Of a DNA stretch of 64,000 bases, positions 33,713 through 42,575 are shown piece after piece (position 1 is the first letter of the stretch; each line of letters begins with the position of its first letter). Both the position numbers and the translations under genes were made by a program. The notes below the pieces were generated by a model. It searched no databases and was not told where the DNA came from. It saw only the letters and a program-made list of their open reading frames with translations. Source of the stretch: Actinomadura terrae (GTDB lineage Bacteria; Actinomycetota; Actinomycetes; Streptosporangiales; Streptosporangiaceae); assembly GCF_022751215.1 (NCBI RefSeq), contig NZ_JAICDG010000002.1, positions 868,001-932,000 of the forward strand, written 5' to 3'.

Positions 33713-34024
33713 ATGGATCTGCCGAACATACAGTCGGACCTGGCAGGCGTGACCGAGCGCGACGTCGACGCCGTCTTCACCGGCACGGCCACCTTCACCA
33801 CCCACGGCCAGGTCATCCTCACCGCCACCTCAGGCGTGTTCACGCCCAACTCGCGGGTCACCGCGTCCATCACCGAGCTCGACGCCAACGGCGTCCCGTT
33901 CATCGGGGCGGCCCGCCTGACCATCCACAACGTCTCGCCGTTCCAGGGCGGAGTGCGGGTCTGGGCCAACATCGAATGGGGCTCCAACCTGCGTGTCCGG
34001 GTCAGCTTCTTCTGGGAGAACTGA
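33713..34024 (+). CDS. Small conserved-looking protein of unknown function
   Basis: A 103-residue protein rich in beta-strand-forming, Thr/Val-alternating segments (VFTGTATFTTHGQVILTATSG, RVTASITELDANG, RVWANIEWGSNLRVRVSFFW). It has no signal peptide, membrane segment or cysteine. The pattern suggests a small beta-sandwich; I do not recognise the family. The start has a strong ribosome site, GAAAGGAAGG, and the gene is closed by its own strong hairpin, so it is expressed as a single unit. Confidence 0.75.
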   Translation: MDLPNIQSDLAGVTERDVDAVFTGTATFTTHGQVILTATSGVFTPNSRVTASITELDANGVPFIGAARLTIHNVSPFQGGVRVWANIEWGSNLRVRVSFFWEN

Positions 34025-34040
34025 CCCAGTCCGCCTGACG

Positions 34041-34075
34041 GTGCGGGCGGCCCGGCTTCGGCGGGCCGCCCGCAC
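34041..34075 (+). terminator. Hairpin terminator after the small protein gene
   Basis: GTGCGGGCGGCCCG pairs with CGGGCCGCCCGCAC, a 14-bp stem with a seven-base loop, 17 bases after the stop codon; no U-tract. Confidence 0.8.
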
Positions 34076-34117
34076 CCGCATGGTCTCGGGGCGCGGGCCG
34101 CCGTTCCGCACGTGCCC

Positions 34118-34123
34118 TAAAAT
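34118..34123 (+). promoter_or_regulatory. Candidate -10 box of the lacI-type gene (TAAAAT)
   Basis: TAAAAT stands out in GC-rich surroundings 77 bases before the likely start codon. No good -35 is seen at the usual spacing. Confidence 0.4.
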
Positions 34124-34199
34124 GAGGGGTGACCACGTCACGGGCGGTGGCGCGGGACGGATCCCGGAGTCCCGGGCGACAGTGACAGGGAGCAGGAGC

Positions 34200-35234
34200 G
34201 TGGGAGGCGACAGCACGGCGCGTCCCGCGCGCAGGCCGACGCTCCTCGACGTCGGACGCCTCGCGGGCACCTCGACGGCCGTCGTCAGCTACGTGCTCAA
34301 CGGCGGGCCGCGTCCGGTGTCGGCCAAGACGCGGGTGAAGGTCGAAGAGGCCATTCAGATGCTCGGCTACCGGCGCAACCCGCTCGCCGGGGCCTTGAGC
34401 GGCGGCCGGTCCAACCTCGTCGGCCTGCTGGTGCCCGACACCGCGAACGCCTTCTTCGGCGAGCTGTCGCGCTACATCGAGGCGGAGGGACGCCGCCGGG
34501 GCCTGCTCACGCTGCTCGGCAACACCGGGTACGGGACGTCGCTCGGGGACGAGTACGCCGAGGCGTTCTCCGACCTGCGTCCGCGCGGGATGTTCGTGAC
34601 GACCGGCGAGCAGGCGCGGCAGGACGACGAGACCCCCCGCGTCTACATCCAGTGGGCCGCCCCCGACACGACCTCGCCGAGCGTGACGTTCAACGACTTC
34701 CAGGGCGCGCGGCTCGTCGTCGAACACCTGCTCCGGCATGGCTACGAGGACATCTTCTGCGTCGCCGGGGAACTCGACGCGGGTCCGGCGGTGGGCCGGG
34801 AGGGCGGCTGGCGCCGGGCGATGGAGGGCGCGGGCCTGCCCACCGAGGACAGGCTCGTCCGGGTCTCCTTCGACCGGGTCGAGGCGGAGACGGCGGTGCG
34901 GCCCGTTCTCGCGGGGGAGGACCGGCCGCGCGCGATCTACGCCACGACCGACGAGCAGGCGCTCGTGACGATCCGCGCGGCGACGAGCCTCGGGCTGCGC
35001 GTCCCCGAGGACGTCGCAGTCGTCGGATTCGACGGCATCAGGGAGGCGCGGCTCGGCAGCATTCCGCTGACCACCGTCCGGCTCCCGCTCGAAGAGCTCG
35101 CCGTCCGCGCCTTCGATGTCCTGGAGGAGACCTTCTACGAGGGCGGCCCCGCGGGCACCTCGGTCGTGCTGGACGGCACGCTCAGCATCGGCGTGACCTG
35201 CGGATGCGGGCACGGCGCGTCCGGCGACCGCTGA
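34200..35234 (+). CDS. LacI-family transcriptional regulator
   Basis: A 344-residue repressor: N-terminal HTH (PTLLDVGRLAGTSTAVVSYVLNGGPRPVSAKTRVKVEEA, hinge LGYRRNPLAGAL) and a periplasmic-binding-protein-like effector domain (NLVGLLVPDTANAFFGELSRYIE to the end). The tail CGCGH is unusual. GTG at 34200 is preferred because GGGAGCAGGA precedes it; longer frames start in unconvincing sequence. It is separated from the convergent cupin gene by a two-way terminator. The palindromes TCTAAT-N2-ATTAGA near the cupin and importer genes are the likely operators, making this the regulator of that importer; the inducer is unknown. Confidence 0.92.
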   Translation: MGGDSTARPARRPTLLDVGRLAGTSTAVVSYVLNGGPRPVSAKTRVKVEEAIQMLGYRRNPLAGALSGGRSNLVGLLVPDTANAFFGELSRYIEAEGRRRGLLTLLGNTGYGTSLGDEYAEAFSDLRPRGMFVTTGEQARQDDETPRVYIQWAAPDTTSPSVTFNDFQGARLVVEHLLRHGYEDIFCVAGELDAGPAVGREGGWRRAMEGAGLPTEDRLVRVSFDRVEAETAVRPVLAGEDRPRAIYATTDEQALVTIRAATSLGLRVPEDVAVVGFDGIREARLGSIPLTTVRLPLEELAVRAFDVLEETFYEGGPAGTSVVLDGTLSIGVTCGCGHGASGDR

Positions 35235-35262
35235 CCGTCCCGAACCGCGCCCAGAAAGCAAG

Positions 35263-35299
35263 GTCGGTCCCGCCGCGAGGGCCACGCGGCGGGACCGAC
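35263..35299. terminator. Bidirectional terminator between the LacI and cupin genes
   Basis: GTCGGTCCCGCCGCG pairs with CGCGGCGGGACCGAC, a perfect 15-bp stem with a seven-base loop, placed between two convergent stop codons. Confidence 0.85.
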
Positions 35300-35314
35300 G
35301 TCTGAGGGGACGGG

Positions 35315-35779
35315 CTACGGCTTGGGCTCGTGCTCGTCCGACTGGTAGTTCGGGCTCAGCGACAGGGCGCTGAAGCGGAACGGGCGGTCGACCCGGTTGA
35401 AGCCGAGCGGGCAGTGCCGGACGCCCGCGGGGAGGTAGACGGCGCCGCTGGTCGTGATCGTGTGGCGGACGCCCTCGATGTCGAGGTAGATCTCGGCCCC
35501 GAGGTCGTCCACGTCGTCCGGGTCGTTGCCGTGCCAGATCAGGACCTCGTCGTAGTCGTGCTCGTGCTCCTTCACCCACTGGACGGGCTCGTCGCACTCG
35601 CCGATCCAGGTGTAGGTCAGGTGGATCTTGCTCTGCGGGACCTCCTGGGCCCGCATGAGGGCGAGCGCCGCGCCGACGTTGTCGGGTTCGACGACACCGG
35701 CGGCGGCTCCCTCGTTGACGAGGTCGTCGATGCAGCTCTGCATCTTCCTCACGAACAGGTGCTCGTACGGACTGGCCAT
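35315..35779 (-). CDS. Cupin-domain protein
   Basis: A 154-residue cytoplasmic protein with a single cupin-like barrel: the first motif is EHEHDYDEVLIWHGNDPDDVDDLGAEIYLDIEG (about residues 71-103), the second GAVYLPAGVRHCPLGF (about 112-127). The HxH...E and later H pattern can bind one metal. The protein is acidic. Cupins of this short type often accompany sugar or organic-acid uptake genes as isomerases or sensors. It is divergent from the ABC importer genes and shares the intergenic operator region with them, so it is likely in the same regulon. Precise reaction unknown. Confidence 0.75.
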   Translation of the reverse strand: MASPYEHLFVRKMQSCIDDLVNEGAAAGVVEPDNVGAALALMRAQEVPQSKIHLTYTWIGECDEPVQWVKEHEHDYDEVLIWHGNDPDDVDDLGAEIYLDIEGVRHTITTSGAVYLPAGVRHCPLGFNRVDRPFRFSALSLSPNYQSDEHEPKP

Positions 35780-35835
35780 CGTCCCTCTACTTCCCTGTGC
35801 TTCCCTTGCCCGGTCCGCGCAGACGCTAGCACTGT

Positions 35836-35849
35836 TCTAATCGATTAGA
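35836..35849. promoter_or_regulatory. Operator palindrome TCTAATCGATTAGA, cupin side
   Basis: A perfect 14-bp palindrome with the central CG typical of LacI-family sites, 57 bases upstream of the cupin start. Its half-site is repeated exactly in the second site 122 bases away. Confidence 0.75.
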
Positions 35850-35957
35850 TACACCTCCGGGACGCGTGAAACAGGTTCGTAGAACCCTCTTCCCCCTGGC
35901 CAGAAGGCGACGTACCCTGGTGCGACGTTCGTTCGGGGTCATGCGAACGCCAGTTGA

Positions 35958-35971
35958 TCTAATGGATTAGA
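35958..35971. promoter_or_regulatory. Operator palindrome TCTAATGGATTAGA, importer side
   Basis: Same half-sites TCTAAT/ATTAGA as the first site, with a GG centre, 36 bases before the substrate-binding lipoprotein start. Its position suggests repression of importer transcription. An in-frame ATG overlaps the end of the site but is not the preferred start. Confidence 0.75.
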
Positions 35972-36006
35972 TGGGCGCCCGCCCCACTCGGAACTGGAGT
36001 CAGCCA

Positions 36007-37563
36007 GTGTCTCGTCGCCCCCTACGCTCACGACCCGCCGCCGCGTCAGGCGCCCGCTCGTTCACACTGCTCGGCGCCGCGACCGGCGCCGCCCTCACCG
36101 CCGCGACGCTCGCGGGCTGCGCGCCCGCCGACCGTGCGGGCGGAGGAGCGAGCGGCACGCTCCGCATCGCGGCCGCCACCGACGCGGGCGAGAGCCTCAA
36201 CCCCTACGCGAGCAACCAGAGCCCCACCCAGGAACTCCGGAGCGCGCAGCTCTACGAGGGCCTCACCCACCTGGACCCCACCGGGAAGCTCGAATGGGGC
36301 CTCGCCACCGACATGACTCCGAACGCGGACTTCGACGAGTGGACGATCAAGCTCCGGCCGGGCGTCCGGTTCACCGACGGAACCGAGTTCACCTCCGCCG
36401 ACGTCGTGGCGAGCATCAAGTACCTGCGCGATCCGAAGCACGCCGCCCAGGGGCAGGCGTTCATCGAAAGGGTCGATCCGGACGCGGTGAAGGCGGTGGA
36501 CAAGCTCACCGTCCGGGTCGGTCTGACCAAGCCCTTCGGGCCGTTCAAGGAGATATGGGCGAACGTCTTCCTGCCCATGACCAAGGCGGGATCGGTGCCC
36601 GGGAAGCCGATCGGGACGGGCCCGTTCGCGGTGAAGAGCTTCACCGCCGGACGGCAGTCCAGGTTGGAACGATTCGATGGCTACTGGGGGACCAAGCCCA
36701 AGGTCGGGACCGTCGACATCATCGAATACCAGAGCCAGCAGGCCCAGGCGAACGCCCTGCTGTCCGACCAGGTGGACGTCGCCTCCGGCGCGACCCCGAC
36801 CATCGCGCGGACGCTCGGCGGCCGGAACGGCGTCAAGCTGCTCGACAGCAAGGGCGACTTCACGCTGCGGATCGGATTCAACACGACGGTCGCGCCGTTC
36901 GACGATGTGCGGGTGCGGCAGGCGCTGCGCCTTCTGGTCGACCGGCAGCAGGTCGTGTCGAACGCGTTCGGGGGATACGCGCGGGTGGCGAACGACCACG
37001 AGGGAGGGACGCCGCGCTGCCCCGCCCCGGCCGTTCCGCAGCGCACGCAGGACATAGAAAAGGCGAAGCGGCTTCTCGCGGACGCGGGGCAGAGCGGGTT
37101 GTCGTTCTCCATCACGACCGACGGCCTGCTGCCCGGCATGCAGGAACTCGCCCAGGTGTTCTCCGAGAACGCGGCGAAGGCCGGAGTGAAGGTCAAGGTC
37201 AACATCGTCACGGTCCCGGAACTGCTGTCGAAATGGGGCCGGTGGCCGGTGTTCATCGACTTCAACACGCTGCCCTACCTCCCGACCGTGATCGGGACCC
37301 TCCTTCCCGAACGCGTCGGAAACGCCACCCACTGGAACAACGCCGCCTTCGCCAAGCTCGCCGGCGAACTGTTCACCGCACCCGAATCGCGGCAGTGCTC
37401 GATCATGAACCGGATGCACGAGATCGAGTACGAGCAGGGGGCGACGGTGACGCCCGCGTTCGTCAACGCCCTGCTGCCCTATCAGGGCAAGGTCCGCGGT
37501 CTCGTACCGGACGTGAGCGGCCGCCCGCTCTCCTTCCTGACGAACGTGACGGTCGGGAACTGA
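36007..37563 (+). CDS. ABC transporter substrate-binding lipoprotein, peptide/nickel (SBP family 5) type
   Basis: A 518-residue extracytoplasmic lipoprotein that captures the substrate for the following permeases. It has a signal peptide with Arg-rich start and lipobox LAGC near residue 38, then the family 5 pattern: SGTLRIAAATDAGESLNPY, LYEGLTHLDPTGKLEWGLATDMTPN, a WTIKLRPGVRFTDGTEFTSADVVASIKY signature (family 5 hallmark), and VRVRQALRLLVDR. GTG at 36007 has CTGGAG upstream; an in-frame ATG at 35971 overlaps the operator and is less likely. First gene of a four-gene importer operon. Substrate may be an oligopeptide, a glycoside or another compound and cannot be told. Confidence 0.92.
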   Translation: MSRRPLRSRPAAASGARSFTLLGAATGAALTAATLAGCAPADRAGGGASGTLRIAAATDAGESLNPYASNQSPTQELRSAQLYEGLTHLDPTGKLEWGLATDMTPNADFDEWTIKLRPGVRFTDGTEFTSADVVASIKYLRDPKHAAQGQAFIERVDPDAVKAVDKLTVRVGLTKPFGPFKEIWANVFLPMTKAGSVPGKPIGTGPFAVKSFTAGRQSRLERFDGYWGTKPKVGTVDIIEYQSQQAQANALLSDQVDVASGATPTIARTLGGRNGVKLLDSKGDFTLRIGFNTTVAPFDDVRVRQALRLLVDRQQVVSNAFGGYARVANDHEGGTPRCPAPAVPQRTQDIEKAKRLLADAGQSGLSFSITTDGLLPGMQELAQVFSENAAKAGVKVKVNIVTVPELLSKWGRWPVFIDFNTLPYLPTVIGTLLPERVGNATHWNNAAFAKLAGELFTAPESRQCSIMNRMHEIEYEQGATVTPAFVNALLPYQGKVRGLVPDVSGRPLSFLTNVTVGN

Positions 37564-37606
37564 CAGTTCACGTTCTTCCCACCCCACGCGAACGACAGAG
37601 GTTGTC

Positions 37607-38608
37607 ATGTCTCAACTCGCGACGCGGAAACGCATTCTCCATCGCGGTTCACCACCGGACGCCGAGGGCGCGACGATGCGGTGGCTGGCGGGCCGCCTCG
37701 TCCTCGGCGTGGTCGTGCTGTTCCTGGTCTCGCTGCTGCTCTTTCTCGTGACGCAGGCGCTGCCGGGGGACGTGGCGCGGATCATCCTCGGCAAGGACGC
37801 GACGGCCGCGCAGGTGGCGAGCCTCAGGCACCAGCTCCGGCTCGACGAGCCGCTCGCCTCCCAGTACTGGCACTGGCTCACCGGCGTCCTCACGGGACGG
37901 ATGGGGAACTCCCTCCAGAACGGCGAGCCGGTGGCCGACGTGGTCGGCCCCAGAATGTTCAACTCGTTCACGCTGGGATTCGTCTCGCTGGTGCTGATCA
38001 TCCCGCTCGCGGTGGTCGTCGGTGTGGCGAGCGCCCACCGGCGCGACAGCGTCCTGGACAAGGCCTTCGTCGCCGTGTCGTCGCTTTTCACGGCACTTCC
38101 CGCGTTCGTCGTGGGAATGCTGCTGATCGCGTTCTTCGCCACGTCGGTGCTCGGTGTGCTGCCCGGGGTCTCGAACATTCCGCCGGGAGACATGCCCTGG
38201 TGGCATCCGGCGTCGCTCGTCCTTCCGGTCGCCACGCTCACGCTCATGGGCGTGATGTATCTCGGACGCCTGGTGCGCGCGTCGTTCATCGACGCGATGA
38301 ACAGCGAATACGTCCAGACGGCGAAACTGAAGGGGCTCGGACGGCGCCGCGTCCTTTTCCGGCACGCCCTTCCCAACGCGGTCGCGGCGAGCCTTCCGGC
38401 GGCGGGCCTCGTCGCGGCGATCACCATCACGGGCGTCGTCGTGGTCGAGTACGTCTATTCCTATCCCGGCCTCGGAACGGCGGTCGTCGCCGCCGTGAAC
38501 TCCCACGACCTGCCCGTGATGCAGGCGTGCCTGCTCACGCTCGCGACCTCCTACTACCTCTTCAACCTTCTCGCGGACGTGTTCGCGGCCATGAGCGGGC
38601 CGCGATGA
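37607..38608 (+). CDS. ABC transporter permease, DppB/OppB type
   Basis: A 333-residue inner-membrane subunit with about six helices and the DppB pattern: first helix near 26-48 followed by an external loop with LPGDVARIILGKDATAAQVASLRHQLRLDEPL, and the cytoplasmic EAA loop containing YVQTAKLKGLGRRRVLFRHALPNAV (about 231-255). It couples to the fused ATPase downstream. The stop codon overlaps an ATG of the next gene. The ATG at 37607 has GAGG before it within the 43-bp gap after the lipoprotein gene. Confidence 0.92.
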   Translation: MSQLATRKRILHRGSPPDAEGATMRWLAGRLVLGVVVLFLVSLLLFLVTQALPGDVARIILGKDATAAQVASLRHQLRLDEPLASQYWHWLTGVLTGRMGNSLQNGEPVADVVGPRMFNSFTLGFVSLVLIIPLAVVVGVASAHRRDSVLDKAFVAVSSLFTALPAFVVGMLLIAFFATSVLGVLPGVSNIPPGDMPWWHPASLVLPVATLTLMGVMYLGRLVRASFIDAMNSEYVQTAKLKGLGRRRVLFRHALPNAVAASLPAAGLVAAITITGVVVVEYVYSYPGLGTAVVAAVNSHDLPVMQACLLTLATSYYLFNLLADVFAAMSGPR

Positions 38609-38619
38609 AGGAGGCGGCG

Positions 38620-39519
38620 ATGACAACGGACCAGGCCCCGGTGATCGCGGTGCGGAATCCGGCCGACGCGCCGATGGACGAGAGAAGCGGCCTTTCGGTG
38701 CTCGGACGCGCCGTCCGCACCGGGCAGGGGCGGCTCGGCGTCGGGCTGCTCGCGACGGTCGGGCTGCTGGCCCTGTTCGGTCGCCTTCTCGCTCCGCACG
38801 CGCCGGACGCCATCGTCGGACGCCCGCTGGAGGGGCCGAGCGGCGAATTCCTCCTCGGCACCGACCTGCTCGGCCGGGACGTTCTGAGCCGCCTTCTCTA
38901 CGGTGGCCTCAGCCTTACGTGGATGGCGGTTCTCGCCGCCGGAATCGGCGTTCTCCTCGGCACCCTCGTCGGCCTCACCGCCGCCTACAAGGGGGGAGCG
39001 ATCGACGTGCTGCTCATGCGCGCGATGGACGTCCTGCTGAGCTTCCCCGAAATCGTGTTCGTGCTCCTCTTCGTGTCCATGCTCGGCCGGAACACGCTGC
39101 TGACCTCGGTGCTCGTCGGCGTGGCGTTCGTGCCCGGGGTGTCGCGCGTGATGCGCGGGGCGGCCATTCCGGTGGCCGGAGGCGACCACGTGCTCTGGGC
39201 GAAGGCGAACGGGCTGCCGTCCGCGTGGATTCTCTTTCGGGAAGTGCTGCCGGGGGTGACGTCGCCGCTCATGGTGGAGGCCGGAATGCGGCTGGTCTGG
39301 GCCGTCGGCGCGATCTCCTCGCTGAGCTATCTCGGTTTCGGTATCGCGCCGCCCGCGGCGGACTGGGGCCTGATGGTCGGGGAGAACCAGGACGGGCTCG
39401 CGGCCGCGCCCCTTCCGGTTCTCGGGCCGATCGCACTGATCCTCATGATGGCGCTCGGGGGCAACCTCGTCGCCGAATCCGTCGCCCGGACGGTCGGCCG
39501 CACGGAAGGGAAGGGCTGA
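38620..39519 (+). CDS. ABC transporter permease, DppC/OppC type
   Basis: A 299-residue permease with about six helices and the DppC signatures: FLLGTDLLGRDVLSRLLYGGLSLTWMAVL early, and the EAA loop HVLWAKANGLPSAWILFREVLPGVTSPLMVE. ATG at 38620 is chosen because AAGGAGG lies five bases upstream; an in-frame ATG at 38605 overlaps the preceding stop and would add five residues. It pairs with the upstream DppB-type subunit to form the channel. Confidence 0.92.
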   Translation: MTTDQAPVIAVRNPADAPMDERSGLSVLGRAVRTGQGRLGVGLLATVGLLALFGRLLAPHAPDAIVGRPLEGPSGEFLLGTDLLGRDVLSRLLYGGLSLTWMAVLAAGIGVLLGTLVGLTAAYKGGAIDVLLMRAMDVLLSFPEIVFVLLFVSMLGRNTLLTSVLVGVAFVPGVSRVMRGAAIPVAGGDHVLWAKANGLPSAWILFREVLPGVTSPLMVEAGMRLVWAVGAISSLSYLGFGIAPPAADWGLMVGENQDGLAAAPLPVLGPIALILMMALGGNLVAESVARTVGRTEGKG

Positions 39520-39520
39520 A

Positions 39521-41296
39521 GTGGCGAAAGAGGTGCGGGTCTCCGGCGTCACCGTGACGGTCGACGCGACCGGGAACGACATCGTCCAGGACATCTCCTT
39601 CGAACTCGGCCGGGGCGAGGTCATGGGCGTGGTCGGCGAGTCGGGCTCCGGAAAGAGCACGCTCGCGCTCGCCCTGCTCGGATTCGCGCGCCAGGGCGCG
39701 ACCATCACGGGCGGACGGGTGGTCATCGACGGGGTCGATCTGCTCGCCCTCCCCGAAGCCGAGTTGCAGCGCGCGCGGGGAAGCCGGGTCGCCTATGTCC
39801 CGCAGGACCCGGCGACCGCGCTGAATCCGAGCCTGAGCCTTTCGACGCAGCTGACCGAGGGGCTGCGAATGCCGAAACGCGAGGCGCTCCCGCGCGTCCG
39901 GAAACTGCTGGAGAGCGTGGGGCTGCCGAGTGACGACGCGTTCCTCAAACGCCGTCCCCGGCAGCTCTCCGGCGGGCAGCAGCAACGCGTGGCCATCGCG
40001 ATGGCGATCGCGGCGGGCCCCCGGCTGATCGTGCTCGACGAGCCGACGACCGGGCTCGACGTCTCCACCCAGGCCCGCGTGCTCGAAATGGTGCGCGAAC
40101 TGTGCCGCGAACACGACATGGCGGCGATCTATGTTTCGCACGACCTCGCGGTCGTGGCCGACGTCGCCGACTACGTCACCGTCATGTACGGCGGTGAGGT
40201 GCTCGAAAGCGGCACCGACCGGGACGTGTTGATCCGCCCCGCGCATCCCTACACCCGCGCGCTGCTGGCCGCCGTCCCGTCCGCGTCGCACCGGCACCGG
40301 CTCGTCTCCATTCCCGGGCGCGCCCCGAGCGCCGCCGAGAAGCGGAACGGATGCGTTTTCGCGCCGCGCTGCGACCACGCGATCGATGAATGCGGGACGA
40401 CCCGTCCAGAACTCCTGCCCGGCCCCTCGCAAACGCTGGCGCGCTGCCTGCGCATGGACGAGGTGGCGCGAACACCCAGAATCCAGCCACGTCCGAACGA
40501 GACGCGCGCGGCCACAGACGGGGAACACGACATGTTTTCCGTCTCCAAGCTCAACGCCGGATACGCGGGCAGGCAGATTCTCTTCGACGTCTCCTTCGGC
40601 CTCGCCCAGGGCGAATGCCTGGCCCTCGTCGGCGAGTCGGGCAGCGGCAAGACCACGATGTCGCGCTGCCTCGTGGGGCTGCACGAGGAGCAGACGGGAA
40701 CCCTGACCTTCGAGGGCGCGCCGATCCCGGCGCGGGCGGCCGATCGCGGTAAGGAGACTCGCCGCGGATTGCAGTACGTGTTCCAGAACCCATACGCCTC
40801 GCTGAATCCGCGCCGCACCGTCGAAAGCAGCCTGGCCGTCCCCCTACGGCACTACTTCGGTATAGGCGGGAGCGAGGCCAGGAAGCGGGTGGCGGAGGCC
40901 CTCGAACGCGTGGAGATGTCCGCGCGCCTCGCGGGCCGTTACCCGGCGGAACTGTCGGGAGGGGAACGCCAGCGCGTCGCGATCGCGCGCGCACTCGTCT
41001 GCGAACCGACACTTCTCATCTGCGACGAGGTGACGTCGGCCCTGGACGTGTCGGTGCAGGCGGCCGTGGTGGAACTGCTGCGCTCGCTGCTCACCGACGG
41101 ATTGTCGATGGTCTTCGTCACCCACGATCTGGCGGTGGTGCGCAGCATCGCGGATCGCGTCGCGGTCCTGAGCGAAGGGCGGCTCGTCGAGTCGGGCAGC
41201 GCGGAAGCGGTGCTCACATCGCCGTCGCACCCGTACACGCAGGCCCTTGTCGCGGCCACGCTCGAAGTGCCCGACCCCTACGAACGCGCTGTTTAG
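39521..41296 (+). CDS. Fused double ATPase of a Dpp/Opp-type ABC importer
   Basis: A 591-residue protein that joins the DppD-like and DppF-like ATPases in one chain. First domain: Walker A GESGSGKST (about 39-47), signature LSGGQQQR (about 149-156), Walker B LIVLDEPTTGLD, followed by the cysteine-containing C-terminal element CVFAPRCDHAIDEC that is typical of the peptide-importer ATPases. After a linker of about 40 residues the second domain starts at MFSVSKLNAGY with Walker A GESGSGKTT, LSGGERQR and LLICDEVTSALD. The second half lacks the cysteine element. GTG start lies one base after the permease stop. Fused DppDF proteins are known in actinomycetes. Confidence 0.93.
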   Translation: MAKEVRVSGVTVTVDATGNDIVQDISFELGRGEVMGVVGESGSGKSTLALALLGFARQGATITGGRVVIDGVDLLALPEAELQRARGSRVAYVPQDPATALNPSLSLSTQLTEGLRMPKREALPRVRKLLESVGLPSDDAFLKRRPRQLSGGQQQRVAIAMAIAAGPRLIVLDEPTTGLDVSTQARVLEMVRELCREHDMAAIYVSHDLAVVADVADYVTVMYGGEVLESGTDRDVLIRPAHPYTRALLAAVPSASHRHRLVSIPGRAPSAAEKRNGCVFAPRCDHAIDECGTTRPELLPGPSQTLARCLRMDEVARTPRIQPRPNETRAATDGEHDMFSVSKLNAGYAGRQILFDVSFGLAQGECLALVGESGSGKTTMSRCLVGLHEEQTGTLTFEGAPIPARAADRGKETRRGLQYVFQNPYASLNPRRTVESSLAVPLRHYFGIGGSEARKRVAEALERVEMSARLAGRYPAELSGGERQRVAIARALVCEPTLLICDEVTSALDVSVQAAVVELLRSLLTDGLSMVFVTHDLAVVRSIADRVAVLSEGRLVESGSAEAVLTSPSHPYTQALVAATLEVPDPYERAV

Positions 41297-41301
41297 GTGA
41301 C

Positions 41302-41333
41302 GCGGGCGGCCCCGGTTCCGGCGGGTCGCCCGC
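41302..41333. terminator. Hairpin between the importer operon and a convergent reductase-like gene
   Basis: GCGGGCG pairs with CGCCCGC, extended through CC/GG pairs with one mismatch. It lies between two convergent stop codons and can serve both. Confidence 0.7.
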
Positions 41334-41339
41334 GCTCTC

Positions 41340-41744
41340 TCAGATCCGGTCCAGGAACACCACCGGGATCTCGCGGTCGATCGACGTCCGGTACTTCTCG
41401 TAGTTCGGCCACACGGCGACCATCTTGGGCCACACCGCCGCGCGCTCGGCGGCGCTCGCGTCCCGCGCCCTGGCGGCGAACCTGTCGCCTTTGACCTGCA
41501 CCTTCACCTCGGGGTTCGCCTTGAGGTTCCGGTACCAGTTCGGGTTGACCGGGGCGCCGCCGTCGGACGCCACGAGCACGTAGGCCCCGTCGTGCTCCTG
41601 GTAGATCAGCGGGCTCTTGCGGTCCACGCCGCTCCTGCGCCCCGTGGTGGTCAGGATGAGGACGGGCGCGCCGTTCTCCCAGTCGTGCCCGACCTCGCCG
41701 TCGGTCTCCTCGTAGCGGCGCACGTGCTCGGGGCCGTACAGCAC
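41340..41744 (-). CDS. Deazaflavin (F420)-dependent nitroreductase-family protein
   Basis: A 134-residue split-barrel protein of the Ddn/F420H2-dependent reductase family, with the landmarks PVLILTTTGRRSGVDRKSPLIY, YVLVASDGGAPVNPNWYRNLKANPEVKVQV and a C-terminal VVFLDRI. The family reduces quinones, nitroaromatics or other substrates with F420H2, which fits an actinobacterium. GTG at 41744 is chosen because GGGAGG lies seven bases before it and the conserved sequence begins right after; upstream extensions on the frame overlap the divergent Crp/Fnr gene. It is convergent with the importer operon. Confidence 0.88.
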   Translation of the reverse strand: MLYGPEHVRRYEETDGEVGHDWENGAPVLILTTTGRRSGVDRKSPLIYQEHDGAYVLVASDGGAPVNPNWYRNLKANPEVKVQVKGDRFAARARDASAAERAAVWPKMVAVWPNYEKYRTSIDREIPVVFLDRI

Positions 41745-41891
41745 CGGGTTTCCCTCCCGTCGATGATCATCTTCTCGGCCCAACATACGCCGCCCTTTCC
41801 CGCGGTGGGCGTCCCGCTGAGACAGGGACACCCGCACCTGGTCCGGGACGGAGGTCTGTGGCACACAGGAAGGGTGGACGTCTCGGCGGAT

Positions 41892-42506
41892 ATGTGGACC
41901 CGGCTGATCGCGGAGGGCACCGAACGGCGGTTCGGCGCCGGGGAGGTCGTGCTGCGGCAGGGGGATCCGCCGACGCATGTGCTGGTCCTGGTGTCGGGAC
42001 GGGTGAAGGTGCTGCTCACGCTGCCCCAGGGCGAGGTGCTGCTGCTGGCCGTCCGCGGGCCGGGGGAGCTGCTCGGCGAGATCGCCGTGCTCGGCGGGGA
42101 CGACCGGTCGGCGACGGTCGTGGCCATCGACGCGTGCGAGACGCGGGTCGTGGCGGCGGAGCGGTTCCGCGCGCTGGTGCGTTCGACCCGGTTGCAGGAC
42201 GAGCTGCTGCGCCGCGCCGTGCGGCGGTTCCGGGAGGCGGAGGCGTGGCGGGGTGAGATCGCCACGCTGCCCGCCGGGACGCGGGTAGCGCGGGCGCTGC
42301 TGAGACTTGCCGCGGCCTCGGGGGAGACGGTGTGGCTCGGCCAGCTGGAGATCGGGCAGGCGGTGGGGCTGTCCCGCGGGGTGGTCGCCGCCGAGCTGGC
42401 GCGGTTACGGGACCGGGGGCTGGTCGTGACCGAGCGGGGGAGGGTCGTCATCCTCGACCGTCCGGGGCTGCGCGCCCTGGCCGATTCGGGACACGGTTCT
42501 GTCTGA
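41892..42506 (+). CDS. Crp/Fnr-family transcriptional regulator
   Basis: A 204-residue regulator with an N-terminal cyclic-nucleotide-binding fold (RFGAGEVVLRQGDPPTHVLVLVSGRVKVLLTLPQGEVLLLAVRGPGELLGEIAVLGGDDRSATVVA) and a C-terminal winged HTH (LEIGQAVGLSRGVVAAELARLRDRGLVVTERGRVVI). The phosphate-binding-cassette region GELLGEIAVLGGDDRSATV keeps the pattern used by cAMP-type sensors. The exact start is uncertain: ATG 41892 or GTG 41874 six codons earlier. It lies 69 bases upstream of a gene for a class III cyclase-like protein, so a link between nucleotide product and regulator is plausible but inferred. Confidence 0.88.
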   Translation: MWTRLIAEGTERRFGAGEVVLRQGDPPTHVLVLVSGRVKVLLTLPQGEVLLLAVRGPGELLGEIAVLGGDDRSATVVAIDACETRVVAAERFRALVRSTRLQDELLRRAVRRFREAEAWRGEIATLPAGTRVARALLRLAAASGETVWLGQLEIGQAVGLSRGVVAAELARLRDRGLVVTERGRVVILDRPGLRALADSGHGSV

Positions 42507-42575
42507 TTCCGGACACACAGGGTGTTCGGACGGCTGCATGGTGGACGGGACATCCAGCCCCCGGGAGAGACGATC

